From Rhynchonema sp. JSB1_4 (taxonomy: Eukaryota; Nematoda; Chromadorea; Monhysterida; Xyalidae), in the NCBI GenBank assembly GCA_030248065.1, contig JASAMV010005842.1:1-64000 (forward strand): a stretch of DNA of 64,000 nucleotides. Direction: 5' to 3'. A program made the translations under genes and the position numbers. Shown in pieces: positions 47,770 to 58,400 of this stretch. The number at the start of each line of letters is the position of its first letter. Position 1 is the stretch's first letter. The notes beneath the pieces are model-generated. The model saw only the letters and a list, made by a program, of their open reading frames with translations. It was not told the origin of the DNA and made no database searches.

Positions 47770-48415
47770 AAAAACAATACGCAATGTACACTGAGTGCAG
47801 TAATGTTGGTCTGTTTCGCCCTGCTCTCGCAGACAGACCGAGGCGCCCAGGGCTCGTCAGTGCGAACGCCTCTGGCAAATTTGCCTCCAAAAAGACCCAC
47901 CAGCAGATCTTATTGCTGGTGTGTAACATCACTGCGCGGGGCACGCGAATTTATGCTACTCGCACAAGTTGTCCTCCACCAATGGCATATAAGTGCGTAT
48001 GCTTTTGACTTTCCCGAACCAGCCTTCGAAGGGCGATGCACCAGGTCATCGTCAGTACGAATGCAAAAGCGATCGACGCGTCAGAATCAGAAGAAAAACA
48101 CGCACGAAACTCGTTTATGCTCACGTGAAACATCACCCGCTTTGGCGTGCACAAGTCAGTACTACGACGTGCGCGTGCACACGGTACTGAACAAACTTTT
48201 TCCGACGGCTTTTAGATATATGGTGTTGAGAAGCAAAGTTGACAGCGTTTGACTGATTGATCACACTCATGCCTGAGCTTTGTACAATATGAAACATCTC
48301 CTATGTATATACATACCGTATGCCTGACGCGCGATTGTTCCATGGTTCGCGATTTGCGACTCACACGCGGACCGCGATCGAGACTGAGTCCGATATCGGA
48401 CGAATCCGATGCCAT
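32010..48415 (-). CDS. Compact plakin (plakin domain with SH3, coiled coil, Arg/Ser- and Pro-rich tail)
   Basis: Twenty-seven exons join in phase to about 1268 residues: 48415-48317, 47663-47551, 47154-46977, 46125-45997, 45564-45487, 45424-45326, 45083-44901, 44632-44549, 44353-44231, 43824-43675, 43593-43504, 43077-42918, 42224-42030, 41124-40958, 40623-40484, 40260-40122, 39705-39515, 39127-39034, 38674-38528, 38043-37933, 37698-37588, 36721-36503, 35589-35374, 34844-34682, 34171-34055, 32763-32583, 32139-32010. Residues about 130-900 form spectrin-type repeats with plakin hallmarks: AAQHELAWIGVREEGEINRDWS, SKWEWLLGLEHCLEQHL, and an SH3 insertion at about 400-460 (ALTEYKDNK, EHQELRLLDNSNLLNWRL, SVLFRISPPDD). 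Residues 854-1072 are charged coiled coil, then Arg/Ser-rich and Pro-rich segments. Plakins link cytoskeleton to junctions or membranes. There is no calponin-homology pair, plakin repeat, GAS2 or EF-hand. The 33-residue Ser/Arg N-terminus may be one of several alternative starts. The exon 3 acceptor (47154) was chosen to keep the frame open. Confidence 0.85.
32378..32580. mobile_element. Foldback MITE, GCCAACACGAGCCCGATTTCG family, at a plakin splice donor
   Basis: Ends AAGGCAAACTACGCCAACAC and its mirror GGCGTAGTTTGCATTTACAT enclose about 200 bases. The donor of plakin exon 32763-32583 (GTATGT on the minus strand) overlaps or touches the element's end. Confidence 0.85.
33093..33165 (-). other. 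Candidate alternative plakin exon
   Basis: A 73-base segment with acceptor CTGATTTAG and an excellent donor (GTGAGT) reads RRYPRFASSESRRLDWHRPQ in the phase supplied by exon 34171-34055. It enters in phase 1 and leaves in phase 2, exactly like the Pro-rich exon 32763-32583. Joining it to that Pro-rich exon gives an unintended frame that stops, so the two look mutually exclusive. The Arg/Ser character matches the preceding exon. Confidence 0.4.
33395..33780. mobile_element. Large foldback interrupted by a younger MITE
   Basis: Arms such as GGAGAAACTTTTCAACCGAG and TGCCTGATCCATAAAGCGCA (33420-33477) are mirrored at 33502-33560. The outer part TCTGACAGTTCTTTT is mirrored after 33742. The insert 33563-33742 separates the right arm into two pieces. 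Confidence 0.75.
33563..33742. mobile_element. CCGGAAA-type palindromic MITE, nested copy
   Basis: AGGGCGGACTTAGGTT and AACCTTAGTTCGCCCT form the ends, with internal TCCGGAAATATTTCCGGA palindromes. TA precedes the left end and directly follows the last C of the right end. The element splits the right arm of a larger foldback, which resumes as AAAGAATTGTCAGA. Confidence 0.85.
34644..34681. repeat. (CAA)n microsatellite at a plakin splice donor
   Basis: CAACAACAACAACAACAACA runs directly into the donor of plakin exon 34844-34682. On the coding strand the intron begins GTTGGTGTTGTTGTTG. Confidence 0.85.
35374..36721 (-). repeat. Tandemly duplicated coiled-coil exons of the plakin
   Basis: Exons 36721-36503 (73 codons) and 35589-35374 (72 codons) encode almost the same Glu/Arg/Ala-rich helix, from AALDRER through EREAAERAR, LRRLAEEEEARRREEEARRR to ARLAAL. 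Similarity continues into the flanking intron (GGGTTACGG just upstream of both acceptors). Both exons begin and end in phase 0. Either can be skipped, or both used in series, without breaking the frame. Confidence 0.85.
36228..36364. mobile_element. GTCAACTTAAGTTGTC-type MITE
   Basis: TGGTCAACTTAAGTTGTCAA is mirrored by GATTTGACGACTTCAGCTGA, with the family core GCAGCCCCGAG. It lies in the intron separating the two duplicated plakin exons. Confidence 0.75.
37398..37550. repeat. Foldback with TAAAATGGTTGACACC ends
   Basis: GTAAAATGGTTGACACC is mirrored by GCGTCAACCATTTTAC. A related hairpin (TGTAACGTGGTTGACACAC / GCGTCAACCATCTTACA) lies at 35115-35272. Both are in plakin introns. Confidence 0.65.
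38157..38240. mobile_element. CGACCAGCGTAAA foldback, short copy
   Basis: TTTTGACCAGCGTAAAAGTT and GTCTACGCTGGTCGAATTTGG form a hairpin within the plakin intron between exons 38674-38528 and 38043-37933. Confidence 0.7.
39120..39216. repeat. Short tandem repeat, CTTCTAAAATCGCTG units
   Basis: Several imperfect copies of GCTTCTAAAATCGCT lie directly upstream (minus strand) of the acceptor of plakin exon 39127-39034. Confidence 0.8.
40743..40826. mobile_element. CGACCAGCG foldback, short copy
   Basis: AAATTTCGACCAGCGCATAA is mirrored by TTTTAGCCGGTCGAAATTAG in the plakin intron between exons 41124-40958 and 40623-40484. Confidence 0.65.
41609..41890. repeat. GAGCAGATAAACGCGGAATGC repeat, foldback
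   Basis: GTGAGCAGATAAACGCGGAA occurs at about 41606, 41641 and 41832, with inverted partners GCATTCCGCATTCCGC and TATTCCGCTTTTATCT. It lies in the plakin intron between exons 42224-42030 and 41124-40958. Confidence 0.75.
45696..45848. mobile_element. GTCAACTCGCCCCGA-type MITE
   Basis: TTCGTCAACTCGCCCCGAAT and CGCTCACTCGGGGCTGTTGT/GAAGTGATTTGGCC follow the family in inverted order. It lies in the plakin intron between exons 46125-45997 and 45564-45487. Confidence 0.65.
47415..47547. mobile_element. GTCAACTCAGATC-type MITE next to a plakin donor
   Basis: GTAGTCAACTCAGATCATCG is mirrored by GAGTTGACCACTTTAGTCGA, with the core GCAGCCCTTAGTAAGCGCGA. Its edge lies a few bases from the donor of plakin exon 47663-47551. 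Confidence 0.75.
47730..47766. repeat. Poly-T run
   Basis: An almost uninterrupted run of about 36 T in plakin intron 2-3, downstream of exon 47663-47551 in plus coordinates. It could be a retroposon tail in inverse orientation, but no adjoining element is recognised. Confidence 0.6.
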
Positions 48416-51400
48416 TCGATCAATTGATTAATTGATTGATTGGCTCTGATCGGTTATTGATTGACAGCGATTGGTTTTTTTTGATCGACTTGCTGCAATA
48501 GAATAGATTTTTTTTGGACTTTTAGTGCTGTGCGTATAATAAGTGCACTCATGGATTTAGTGGTGAAATTACGGCCGCTGCTGTGAAACTTAGCGTTGTG
48601 CACCTGCGATTGAGCTTCTTACGTGGACCTCATATACCCAAACTTTCAATGTTCTGACAAGTTTTTTGGCGAACTGAATATGAATCGATCAAATTATATC
48701 GAAGTAACACAGATGTCGAGCAATACGCGAAAATAAAACAGGCCGGTTCGGTTCTGAACAATAAAATTATTGCGTTGTAAAGGGCAGATAAACAAACAAA
48801 AGAGCGCGCATTTTGATCATAGAACAATCAAACAGAATCAGTCGTAATTAGTAGACAATTGTTTTTCTAACGATCGCACATATCAACGAATAAAAACCGG
48901 ATTGCAACGCGGATTTGCGTTTATCCTGTTTTTTGCGACGAGTTTATGAAACATTAATGATGTTATGTTGGTCCAGTTCCGCATCAGCGAAACCTGACAG
49001 GGAGTGACTAGGTATATTATCGTGATCCAAACTCCGCCCATTTTTTCACATGTTTAGGTGACGTGTTTGGGGTCATTGCAGTTTTGTACAATAAAAAGGC
49101 GGCTCTTTACTCTTTGAACAGTGGTCGGTGATTAGGTTGTATTGTGTACAACCAGGGCCAAATACCGTTCTAACCCAAATTGACACCCCCACAAATTATC
49201 GTGTCAGCCATAATAACGAATCTCCAACTTCTGTAATATCAATCAAAGACGATGATACGGATTGTTTCCCAAATCCGGCCCTGACGTGGACATGGTCGTG
49301 TGGTTTTAACGACAAACGGAAAGTACATTCTAACTGTATAAAACAGTAAAATAATACATCCATCTGTGGATCTCGACGAAATTCGAATTTGGTTTTGAGA
49401 AATTTGCACACATAAAACAGACGTGCATGCTGACCATTCATGAAGACGTAAATAAAATAATTTCAGAATATACACGGTCCCTGTATGTTTTATGCACACA
49501 TGAGCAGGAAAACTTTCAAAACTATACATTACCCACCGAAGTATAGCAGCAAGAAATAACAGAAACTAATACATGCGCAGGCCAGATTGAACATTCTATA
49601 TTTTTCGGTATGTGCTCCTATAACCAGTAATGAAGACATCAGAGAGAGAGAAAGACGCAATAATTTTCGCTCACACATGGCTGCCTGCGTGCGAGTATAA
49701 ACACGTCCAGTTAGATTTTCACCAGTTTTTACTTGCGCAAAATTTACGAAAGAAACAAATAAAAACGTTATTGCACTCACAGAATCATGCGCAGATATGT
49801 ACATGTGGTGTAAATAAACGTACGGATATTTGAACAATATTATGATGGATTTATTATTTGGAGATCATCATGGGAGCGTAATGCGCGAACCTTAATTTGC
49901 TTTGTTGCAAAAGTCGCCGACAGAAAGTTCTTTGTAATTTTGCCCCGAAACTGTCAATTTTATTCTTCTTAGTAAATTCGCGCCGTTCCGCGATAGCAAA
50001 AATAAAAGATGTTCTCAAAGGCAGGCCGAAATCAAATCCAAAACGAACAGAGAAAATAGTAAAAAGAACAATTCGAACGAAAATTTTATCCAAACCACAG
50101 CCGGCAGAATCAAAACGTGTGCCACTCAGAACTGTACATCAGAACCACCCATGTAAACTAGCCCAGGGAAATGTTTGACAACACTGCTGAACAGACAAGG
50201 GGCATCGTCATGGCACGCACCACACGTTGGCAGGCGGTTTCGCTCGACCCATTGGTTTGCGGCCGGAAGTCACGCCATAGACGAGGCGTTTGGTTTGCAG
50301 ACTCCAAAAACAACGAAAATGCCCACTCGCCGAATGCCGAAGAGACCTTTCAAGCTGAGGAACAACACCCAGAACAAACGCAGATTCAGCCCTATACATA
50401 GTTTTGAAATAAACCTGTTGTGCCGTACAGCCAGCCCAATCGCACAAAAAACAACCCGGCCCGTACAATAGTGAAGCAATTTGTGTGCTGCGCGAAAACA
50501 GGTCTAATTTGTCATTGAGAAGTAATTAAAGAAGTCGTCTTTATTTAGTGCGAACATTTATATATAAATGTGACAGTGAGAGTGGGACTGTTGGAGCAGA
50601 AGAAATGAAAAAAGACTTGGAGAGAGACGCATGTATGTATGTACCTACTATGTACATACCTGTGGTGGTACACCTGACAGAAGGTGGGTAGGTTAGGTTA
50701 GGTATACCATGGAGCCTGTGCTGGTCGAATGCAAAATGTCCATAGTTTTTTGTGTTAAAACATATCGGTGTGATGAAGCACCAGCCGAAATCGAGGAGCT
50801 ATAATACATGTCGGCAGCACGATAACTGAGAACCATGTCGCAAAACTTTGTTGTCCGGAGCACTGCTTTGAAAATAATTGATGTTATAGTTAAAACTAGT
50901 CTCGAGATCTGGGCACACTATGATTTTACAGAATCTGTATTATCACGATCAAAGCGTGATAAAGCGATACACTGAAGATGACCACTGGCGTCTGAGACTG
51001 AGCAGCATAGTGACTTTTTTCTGCCAGGAAACTCGATTTACCAGAAAACTCATCTCTGCGAACGCATTGATAACGTTACCTGAGTATAATATTGTTTGTC
51101 TAGCTATAGCAGTATTACAGCGCTGATGTATGGGTAGGTACCTTTCTTACTATAATACCTATTGAACAGTTGCGTTGAATAAAAGTTTCCCTCTCAAAAA
51201 ATTGATATGAAACTTTGGTGACCGCTGCGGATCAGACTCACATCCACCATGGACCATCATGTGAATCCAGCCGTCCAAACTGTATTTAATGAGTGACACC
51301 CGTGCACTAATACAACTTGTTACAGTGCACTGATGTTTCACAGCCAATATGAAAATATACCTTTTGACCCAGACCACGAAGGCCAAACCGGCCTTGTGTG

Positions 51401-52187
51401 TAGTGTATGCTATTTCCAGGCAAGCGTGTCTGCTGGGGGTAGCACAACAACACTTTTCTTACGTACATGTATGTATAAAGTTGTTTGTGAAAGCATTGCG
51501 CAAGTATTCTGTATTATGTTTTAATATATTGACGCAAATCTATCAAAACTGTCACACAATACTACCAGACTCGCCTGATACCTTCTACTGACGGGGGTAT
51601 TGACTTTCAGTAAAAAACGTGCTATTATGCACACGCATAAAAATGCACAGTCTGCCTGTCTGTATAATAATGCTGATACATGCACATGCAAGAAACTAGT
51701 TACGAAAGTTTAGTTTCGTTTGCTTACACTTTTGGAAATACACACCATCATACAATGCAGCAAGCCCAAAACGAGCGCTATTGAGTAAGAAAAATGGGAA
51801 TGCAATATTACTAAGGGTGTACTCTTATTGAACCAAACCGCATTTATACCGTAAGACGACTCTCTGAACAAGTACAGGTACTGTACTAGTGTGCATAACA
51901 GACTGATAATTTGATGAAAATATTTGTTACTGGCTCAATGCCCGAAAACCACTGCTAACGCCGAGAAGCCCAAACAAAGTGAAAGACTATATATTGTCTC
52001 AGTATTAGCTCACAAACTAGCAAATTGCTGCACACTTTAAAACGGGTAAATGCAACACAAGGCTATCCCAAACCACATCTGCAGCCACAGCATAGTAACA
52101 AAAAGCTCCAATTATGTGCGCATACTGTATGTATGTTGAACTCATCATCTCAGATCGTCAACTAGTGTGGTCAACTCACGCCAAATG

Positions 52188-52303
52188 CAGTGGTGTCGTT
52201 GGGGGGGGGGGAAGGGGGGTTACCCCCTAATATCCGGTATCTTGATTTTTTCACCCAGGGGTATCCAGTATCCTGACTTTTTGATTTCCCAACGACACCA
52301 CTG
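52188..52303. mobile_element. Short hAT-like element (CAGTGGTGTCGTTGGG ends), 116 bp
   Basis: Inverted ends CAGTGGTGTCGTTGGG and CCCAACGACACCACTG are flanked by the exact 8-base duplication GCCAAATG (52180-52187, 52304-52311). It is an internally deleted relative of the 9517-9914 element, sharing TACCCCCTA and TATCCGGTATCTTGATTTTT. It sits inside a foldback MITE (about 52152-52360). Confidence 0.92.
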
Positions 52304-52648
52304 GCCAAATGTAGGCTGCCTGAGTTCACGGCCTTAGTTGACGATCGGTTGACCACTTTTCAATTAGCCGGTTACGTGTGGTGTGCAGTAAGTAACCAGT
52401 GTTCTGAAGAAGCGCAAGGTTTCTATGTTTGACAATAAATCGTACATGTACCGTCAGCTTTATGACTGGCATATTTTGCCTCCTCTGCGCATGAATAATC
52501 TTCCACTGGGAGTGAATATGCTGTTTATTTCATTAGTTTAACACCAGTTTCCAAACGAAGGTATTGCACACGCACCAGTGTACAACCACAAGCGTCTACT
52601 TAGCTACTTGTACATTTTACTATTTTGAACCTGCAGCATTGGTATAAT

Positions 52649-53120
52649 CAGGGTTGGGCAAAAAACGTTTTTTTTTCAAAAAATCGTTTTTTAAAACGCC
52701 CAGATGACCAAAATATGCCCCCAAAAAAATTGGAAAACGCTCATGTTGGGAAGAAAACGTGGTTAAATGAAGTAATTCTATGTGTTCTGAGGCAAAATAA
52801 ACGGGTTTCAACCCTTTTCTAGCGAGTTGTTAAGATCCCATATCAGACCCGCATCATGGGACCAACTTTGGCCGGGGTCAACATTGAAAGTCAAACTCCG
52901 TATATCGACGTAATCTCGACAAAGTAAAAATTGGCCGAAAATTTTTTGAAAAAAATAGGACAAAAAATTGATTTTCCTTGATAATCAGGGTAATTTCCTC
53001 GAAAAATCTGGGAAAATCAAGGAAATGCAGGATTAAAAAAACGAAAAACGACCCAGGCGTTTTTTTAAAAAAACGTCGTTTTTTAAGAAAAAACGCCGTC
53101 GTTTTTTTTGCCCAACCCTG
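52649..53120. mobile_element. hAT-like non-autonomous element (CAGGGTTGGG ends), 472 bp
   Basis: The ends CAGGGTTGGGCAAAAAACG and CGTTTTTTTTGCCCAACCCTG are inverted copies. The exact 8-base duplication GGTATAAT flanks it at 52641-52648 and 53121-53128. The interior is A/T-rich and non-coding. It shares its terminal sequence with the 30806 element. Confidence 0.93.
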
Positions 53121-53448
53121 GGTATAATATCCGTCTTTGAGCGGGCGGGTGTGTAAGTTAACACAAACTAACATTATCTTGAACCGCGCAGAGTACACGT
53201 ATGTAGTTATGACCATCTTGGTGCAATTTTTGTACGAAATCGTAATAAACCTACGTTGTTTTCCAGAGGTCAAGCAAATACGAACGAAAGAATGTTCAGC
53301 GTTATTTGGAATTTACAGCTGAACATTAGACAATTTTGGTTGAAATACGAAATACCATCTGGAGAACCGTATGACCCCCTTCGAACACTTTTGACTTGCT
53401 TGCAATGAAGTATAGATTTTCCGCAGGTTTTGAGATTGTACTTTGATA

Positions 53449-53640
53449 AGGCCGCACTCAGACAAACGCGAAATGCGAAAAGCGAAAAGTTCAGCACAAC
53501 AGCAACTCCTAAACCACGGGCCTAAACCACAGTGATGCTCAAACAAAATGTTTCAGAGGCTGTTTGGAGTGCGCTGTGGATGATGACTACGCTGAAAAAC
53601 TTTTCGCTTTTCGCTTTTCGCGTTTGTCTGAGTGCGGCCT
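53449..53640. mobile_element. Foldback MITE (AGGCCGCACTCAGACAAACG ends)
   Basis: The left arm AGGCCGCACTCAGACAAACG, continuing into repeated GCGAAAAG units, is mirrored by CTTTTCGCTTTTCGC and CGTTTGTCTGAGTGCGGCCT. TA precedes the left end and overlaps the right end. About 190 bases, intergenic. Confidence 0.8.
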
Positions 53641-54412
53641 AAACGACAGTTATTTGGATACAAAGCAGCGTACCGTGAATATCAAGGCGAGCAGCAAAAG
53701 CCGTCAGACGCGCGCGATGATGTTTCACCATTCAGTGTGGTTTTACATACCGGAGTTTTTCACATAAAGCCGCGTCCTGAGTCTCTACTCTACCCTTAGG
53801 GGGTAAGTGGAAAATTTTCTACCTATAAAGCACTTCATTGTCAAATTGTCAAAATGCTGCTCTAAACTGTTAAAATCACCCAATTTTTCTCTTGAAGTCC
53901 TAGAGCGGCTCTAAGTTATGTATGAATATGTTTCGTTTTTGTCGGAAGACGAATGTTCCAGTAATTTCCACTTAGAGCCCCTGGGGCTTTATGTGGAAAA
54001 CTCCGGGCATTCGCTGTGCCCCCCTTGCCTCTCAGGACAGACGATGCCAGAATCTCACAACACGAACGTTCTGACTCTGCAATTATGTTGTGATGGAAAA
54101 AGTGGTGTTGTGTTTGGGGTGTTGAAAGAGAAGAGCGTGGTCATGCACAAGCCGATTATAGCTTACATGAAGGTATATACCTATACACTGCACACAAGTT
54201 CGTACTATAATACATAACAAACAACAATACTGTGCAAAAAAGGCACAAAAGTCAAACGCTGAACGAAAAACAGGACCGATTAAACCACCGAACACGCGCG
54301 AAAAAAAAACGTGACTCCGTTTTACTGTTTTGAAGCATCTGTGCAAAGTGCAACAATCTATACTCGGAGTCAGAATCTCAGCGCCATGCATGTCACATTC
54401 GAACGCTTGGCA

Positions 54413-54608
54413 TTGTAAAGGCAAACTACAAACACGAGCCCGATTTCGAAGGTGGTGTGTATTCAAAACGAATAGAAAGAGAAAATCATCATGCTCCACT
54501 TTGTATTCTTCAACGTGTAACATTTCCCAAATCAGCAGCCACGTATGAATGTTTCACAATTCTGCCAGCTGCGAAATCGGGCTCATGTTGGCGTAGTTTG
54601 TCTTATAC
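54413..54608. mobile_element. Foldback MITE, ACACGAGCCCGATTTCG family, intergenic copy
   Basis: Same termini and interior (GGTGGTGTGTATTCAAAACG) as the 32378 copy. It lies upstream of the plakin gene. Confidence 0.8.
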
Positions 54609-55487
54609 ATAATGAACTTGGGTGATATGCTACTACACACAGCACTAATATTCTGAACCGACACGACAATGTCTACACATGCTTCAGTCATGAAAAACCG
54701 GTTATCTGAGGCATTTTTTCACACTCACAGTGTTTGTGCAAGTGCAATAGATAGGTAGGTGGGGGCTAATCCAAAAATCAGACCCAGTCTGGTTATGAAA
54801 TAATGGCTGGTCACATGCTATAGGTAACGATGAAAGCCAGCGAACAAAATTGCCTTGTTGATTGTGTGGCTGTCGCAATCAGGGTTTGGCGGGAAAACAG
54901 GGAAGTGTCATTCAGCAAACTTTTGATTCTACTTTTCTGTTTCCGTTGTTTTCCGCATGTTTAATGCGTTTGGCTCACAGATGCAGTGTCAATACAGATC
55001 TGTCGCGATTCCCCCAGTTCCTGCTCCTGAACCTCCCTATTTCAGACTCAGGCCCAAGTTCCCAACCCCAACTTGATTTTTTGTACCAGACTTCCTCCTC
55101 ATTAGTGTGCAAGAGCCCAAAATTGGCAGATTTAATGTATTTCTACATTCAAAAAACGTCAAGATAATGCTTTATCCGACCATAGATTATATAGTGGCTT
55201 TAAGCAACGTGTGAGCACAAAAATGGCGAAGCGGGAAAACAGAAACGTATGACTTTGCTATTGATATGGTGACTAAAAAAAGCAAAATCACAACCAACCG
55301 GACGTGAAACTTGGAAATAAGTTGTAACATGAACAATAAAAAGTTGAACTGTATCCTCAATATTATGTAACACCACAACAACAACAAATACGCCCTAATA
55401 TATCTAGCCTAGCTGTCCCATATAGTGGTTATTACCCCGTGTGCTTATACGATAGTAATGATGTTTCAACATACTAGACGTGCATAT

Positions 55488-58400
55488 TTAACGCGGATCG
55501 GGCGTGAAGCGCAAATATGGTTTCTTGGACGGCAAATCGACTGTCTTGAATCCTTTCGGGAACATCTTCTTCGCTTCTTCATCCGTCAACGACGGAATCA
55601 CCATACAGTCGCCGCCGGCCTGCAAATTACTCGTGATGTTTCACAGGCGCCGAAATACAGTGCGTACCGTTTTCATTGTGAAACGCTCCAGCTGGTGAAT
55701 AATATTAACTTTTCACAGTGTTATGGTCCAAAATCACAGGGCGGCCTTAGGTTAAATCCGGAAACCGGAATCCGGAAATATTTCCGGAAAACGCATTATT
55801 TTTGAATGTCAATTTTTGCGTTTTCCGGAAATATTTCCGGAGTCTGGAAATATCTTGTATTTTTGCATGCAAATTATTTCCGGTTTCCGGATTCCGGATT
55901 TAACCTAAGTTCGCCCTAATAACCCACCAACTGGTACTCTGCACGTGAAACATCCTCATACGGATCGAAAATGACGGATAGTGATCATGTTAACCTAAAC
56001 GGCGCGGACCCAGCTGACTGGCGGTCCTATCCTCTAACAGCAGGCGCTCAAAATTATTGTTCGCACTGGCCTACGGAGCGTAGAATGCCCTTGTCAGCGT
56101 CACCACACTTTGGTGAATTTATAACAGAAAAATCAAGAAAAAATAATTACCTGCCAATCAACGGGCGTCGCCACCTTTTTCTCCGCCGTCAACTGCAGTG
56201 ATTCGAGCACACGAAGGATCTCGCTGGAATTGGAAAAGGTTTTGGTTGAACACAAATCTATCCTTTTTACGGTGTCCCTCCTTTTAGCGTAAGACCTCTT
56301 AGCAGGGGATTTTTTCAATGCCATTTTGGTTACCAATTCGCTGTCAAGCACCAATGATCAAAGCATACGCTGAGTACTCTTTGCAGGAACCGAAAAATGC
56401 GGTTTAATGCGTCGCGGACTGTAATTTCCAATGAACGCTTGATGTAAAATTGTGCTGCAAAAAAACGTACAACCCAACTGTCTATTTCCACACTCACTGA
56501 AAGTTTCGGCCGGTGGTGGCCGGATAGAGGATCTGCAGTTTCATGCGTTTGTCCGGGCCGAAAATGAACACCTGCGAAAGAATGTCGAATGACATCAGGC
56601 AGCCGACTGCTTGCTATTGTTCTGATCACACGAACATTTCGGTGGCATCAAACTTGCTGCTCGGTCTTTCACCTCATCAACGAGATTTCGTGATGTACGG
56701 ACAGACTGGACACCAGTTTCAGCAAGCATGTGGTTACCACCAGACAAAAAAAGAAGAACAAATTTTCGCTACACTGGTCAAAATTAGTGGACTGCATCGG
56801 AAAATATCGCAAGACTGTGTACCCTAAATCCAAATAACTCGAGCCCTACAGGAACGATCGCCACGTGTGACACTGGACCTGGACCTATGATAAGTGAAAC
56901 ATCGCCCAAACGACCCAGTGTTGGTTCCTTATGTGCCATTTGTAGTGCAACTTGCGCCAACCCAAAATATTTATTTGAACTTGAACCTAGCTAAAAATTT
57001 GGTCAGGTATGACTTGAATTTTCACACCTGACCCGTCTGAGACTGCGTCTGGGCCCTGGTACCCAGAAACCTTACATGGGAGCAAACTGCACCTGAAAAT
57101 GATGAAACATCACGCATCCCCTCCGCACTCACCGCGCGCGCAGTGACAGGCATGCCTGATTTGTCCTTTTCATCGGCGTCCAACATTCCCAGCTGAACGG
57201 CTAGCTCGCGCTTGTCATCGGCGATGATTGGATAATCGACTGGCACTTTGCCATATGATTTGATGTCCTGTAAAATGGGGTACAATGCCGTGTACAGCTT
57301 TGTATGTATTCTTCAACGTGTAATATTTCCCAAATCAGCAGCCACGTCAGAATGTTTCACTATTCTGCCAGCTACGAAATCGAGCTTATGCTGGTATAGT
57401 TTGCCTTCAAACAAATCCAAACCAAACTAAATCTTGTGGATAAGCTGTAACGCCAACGCCACGGCAGCGTATTGCGGGCGGACTTTGCGATATCGGGCTA
57501 GCCATGACATGCAACATGAAGCGCCAAATTTGTTTGTGTGAATTACGATCAAAATGTTATTATAGTAACACCACGCCAACATGAGCCCGGTTTCGAAGGT
57601 GGCAGATCAATGAAACATTCAGACGTGGCTGCTGATTTGGAAAATCTTACACGTTGTAGAACACTACGTGGCGCATGATGATTTTCTCTTTCTATTCGTG
57701 TTGCAAACAAACCACCTACGAAATTGGGCTCGTGTTGGCGAAGTTTGCCTTTACTACGGATATGGATTAGAGCAGCCGATGTCTAACCAGCAGTAGATAA
57801 AGCAACCCAGCACACACACACACACGCGAACCTCAATCCATCCGTTATGCGCTTCGGCCGAATCCACCGACAACGCGATCAACTTGCAGTTTCGCTTCGC
57901 AAATTCGCCGGCCAACTCACCAACGCGCGATAGTTCGGTGGTGCAAACGGGCGTGAAATCGGCGGGATGCGAGAAGAGAATGGCCCAGCTGCAGACGAAC
58001 GGGGGTGCTTTATGGTTGAAGATGCGGAATATTAGTGCCGGCACGCATTCGCTCTGGTCACGTGACTTTGTGAATGACGCATCTTTGGATAATTGGAGCC
58101 AGTTTCTATTCCTTGTAGATATAAAATTTTACCAATGGGTAGAATTTTCAACCACCAAATTTGTGTGTGAAAGTTGCCGTTGTGCAAAATGTTTTCCCGA
58201 CGGCGGGTTCCGACTTTTGTTACGCTTTTACCGATAAACAAATATTTTCTCGGAACGACGATATTAACAACAAATTTTTCGATTGAAAATTCTACCCTTG
58301 AGTAAAATTTCAAATCTACACCGAATTGAAACTGGCTCTTGGTCGCACGAAAGTTTGACCATCGTAGAGGTTATCGCCAGCGCATTTATGAGGAACTGTT

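Larger units (their letters stand above)
48416..55487. other. Gene-poor 7-kb interval upstream of the plakin
   Basis: I find no exon of a recognisable family on either strand. Identified contents are the nested MITE/hAT pair at 52152-52360, the hAT element 52649-53120, the foldback 53449-53640 and the MITE 54413-54608. The frames at 49897-50178 and 50171-50471 (basic, Lys/Arg-rich) have no splice context I can link. Promoter or alternative 5' exons of the plakin may lie here. Confidence 0.55.

Noticed and set aside
47690..47944. Lys-rich or Phe-rich frames around the poly-T run
   Set aside because: Homopolymer translation; the run lies within a plakin intron.
49897..50471. Basic frames at 49897-50178 and 50171-50471
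   Set aside because: No family recognised, no matching splice partners, and overlapping frames on both strands are equally open.
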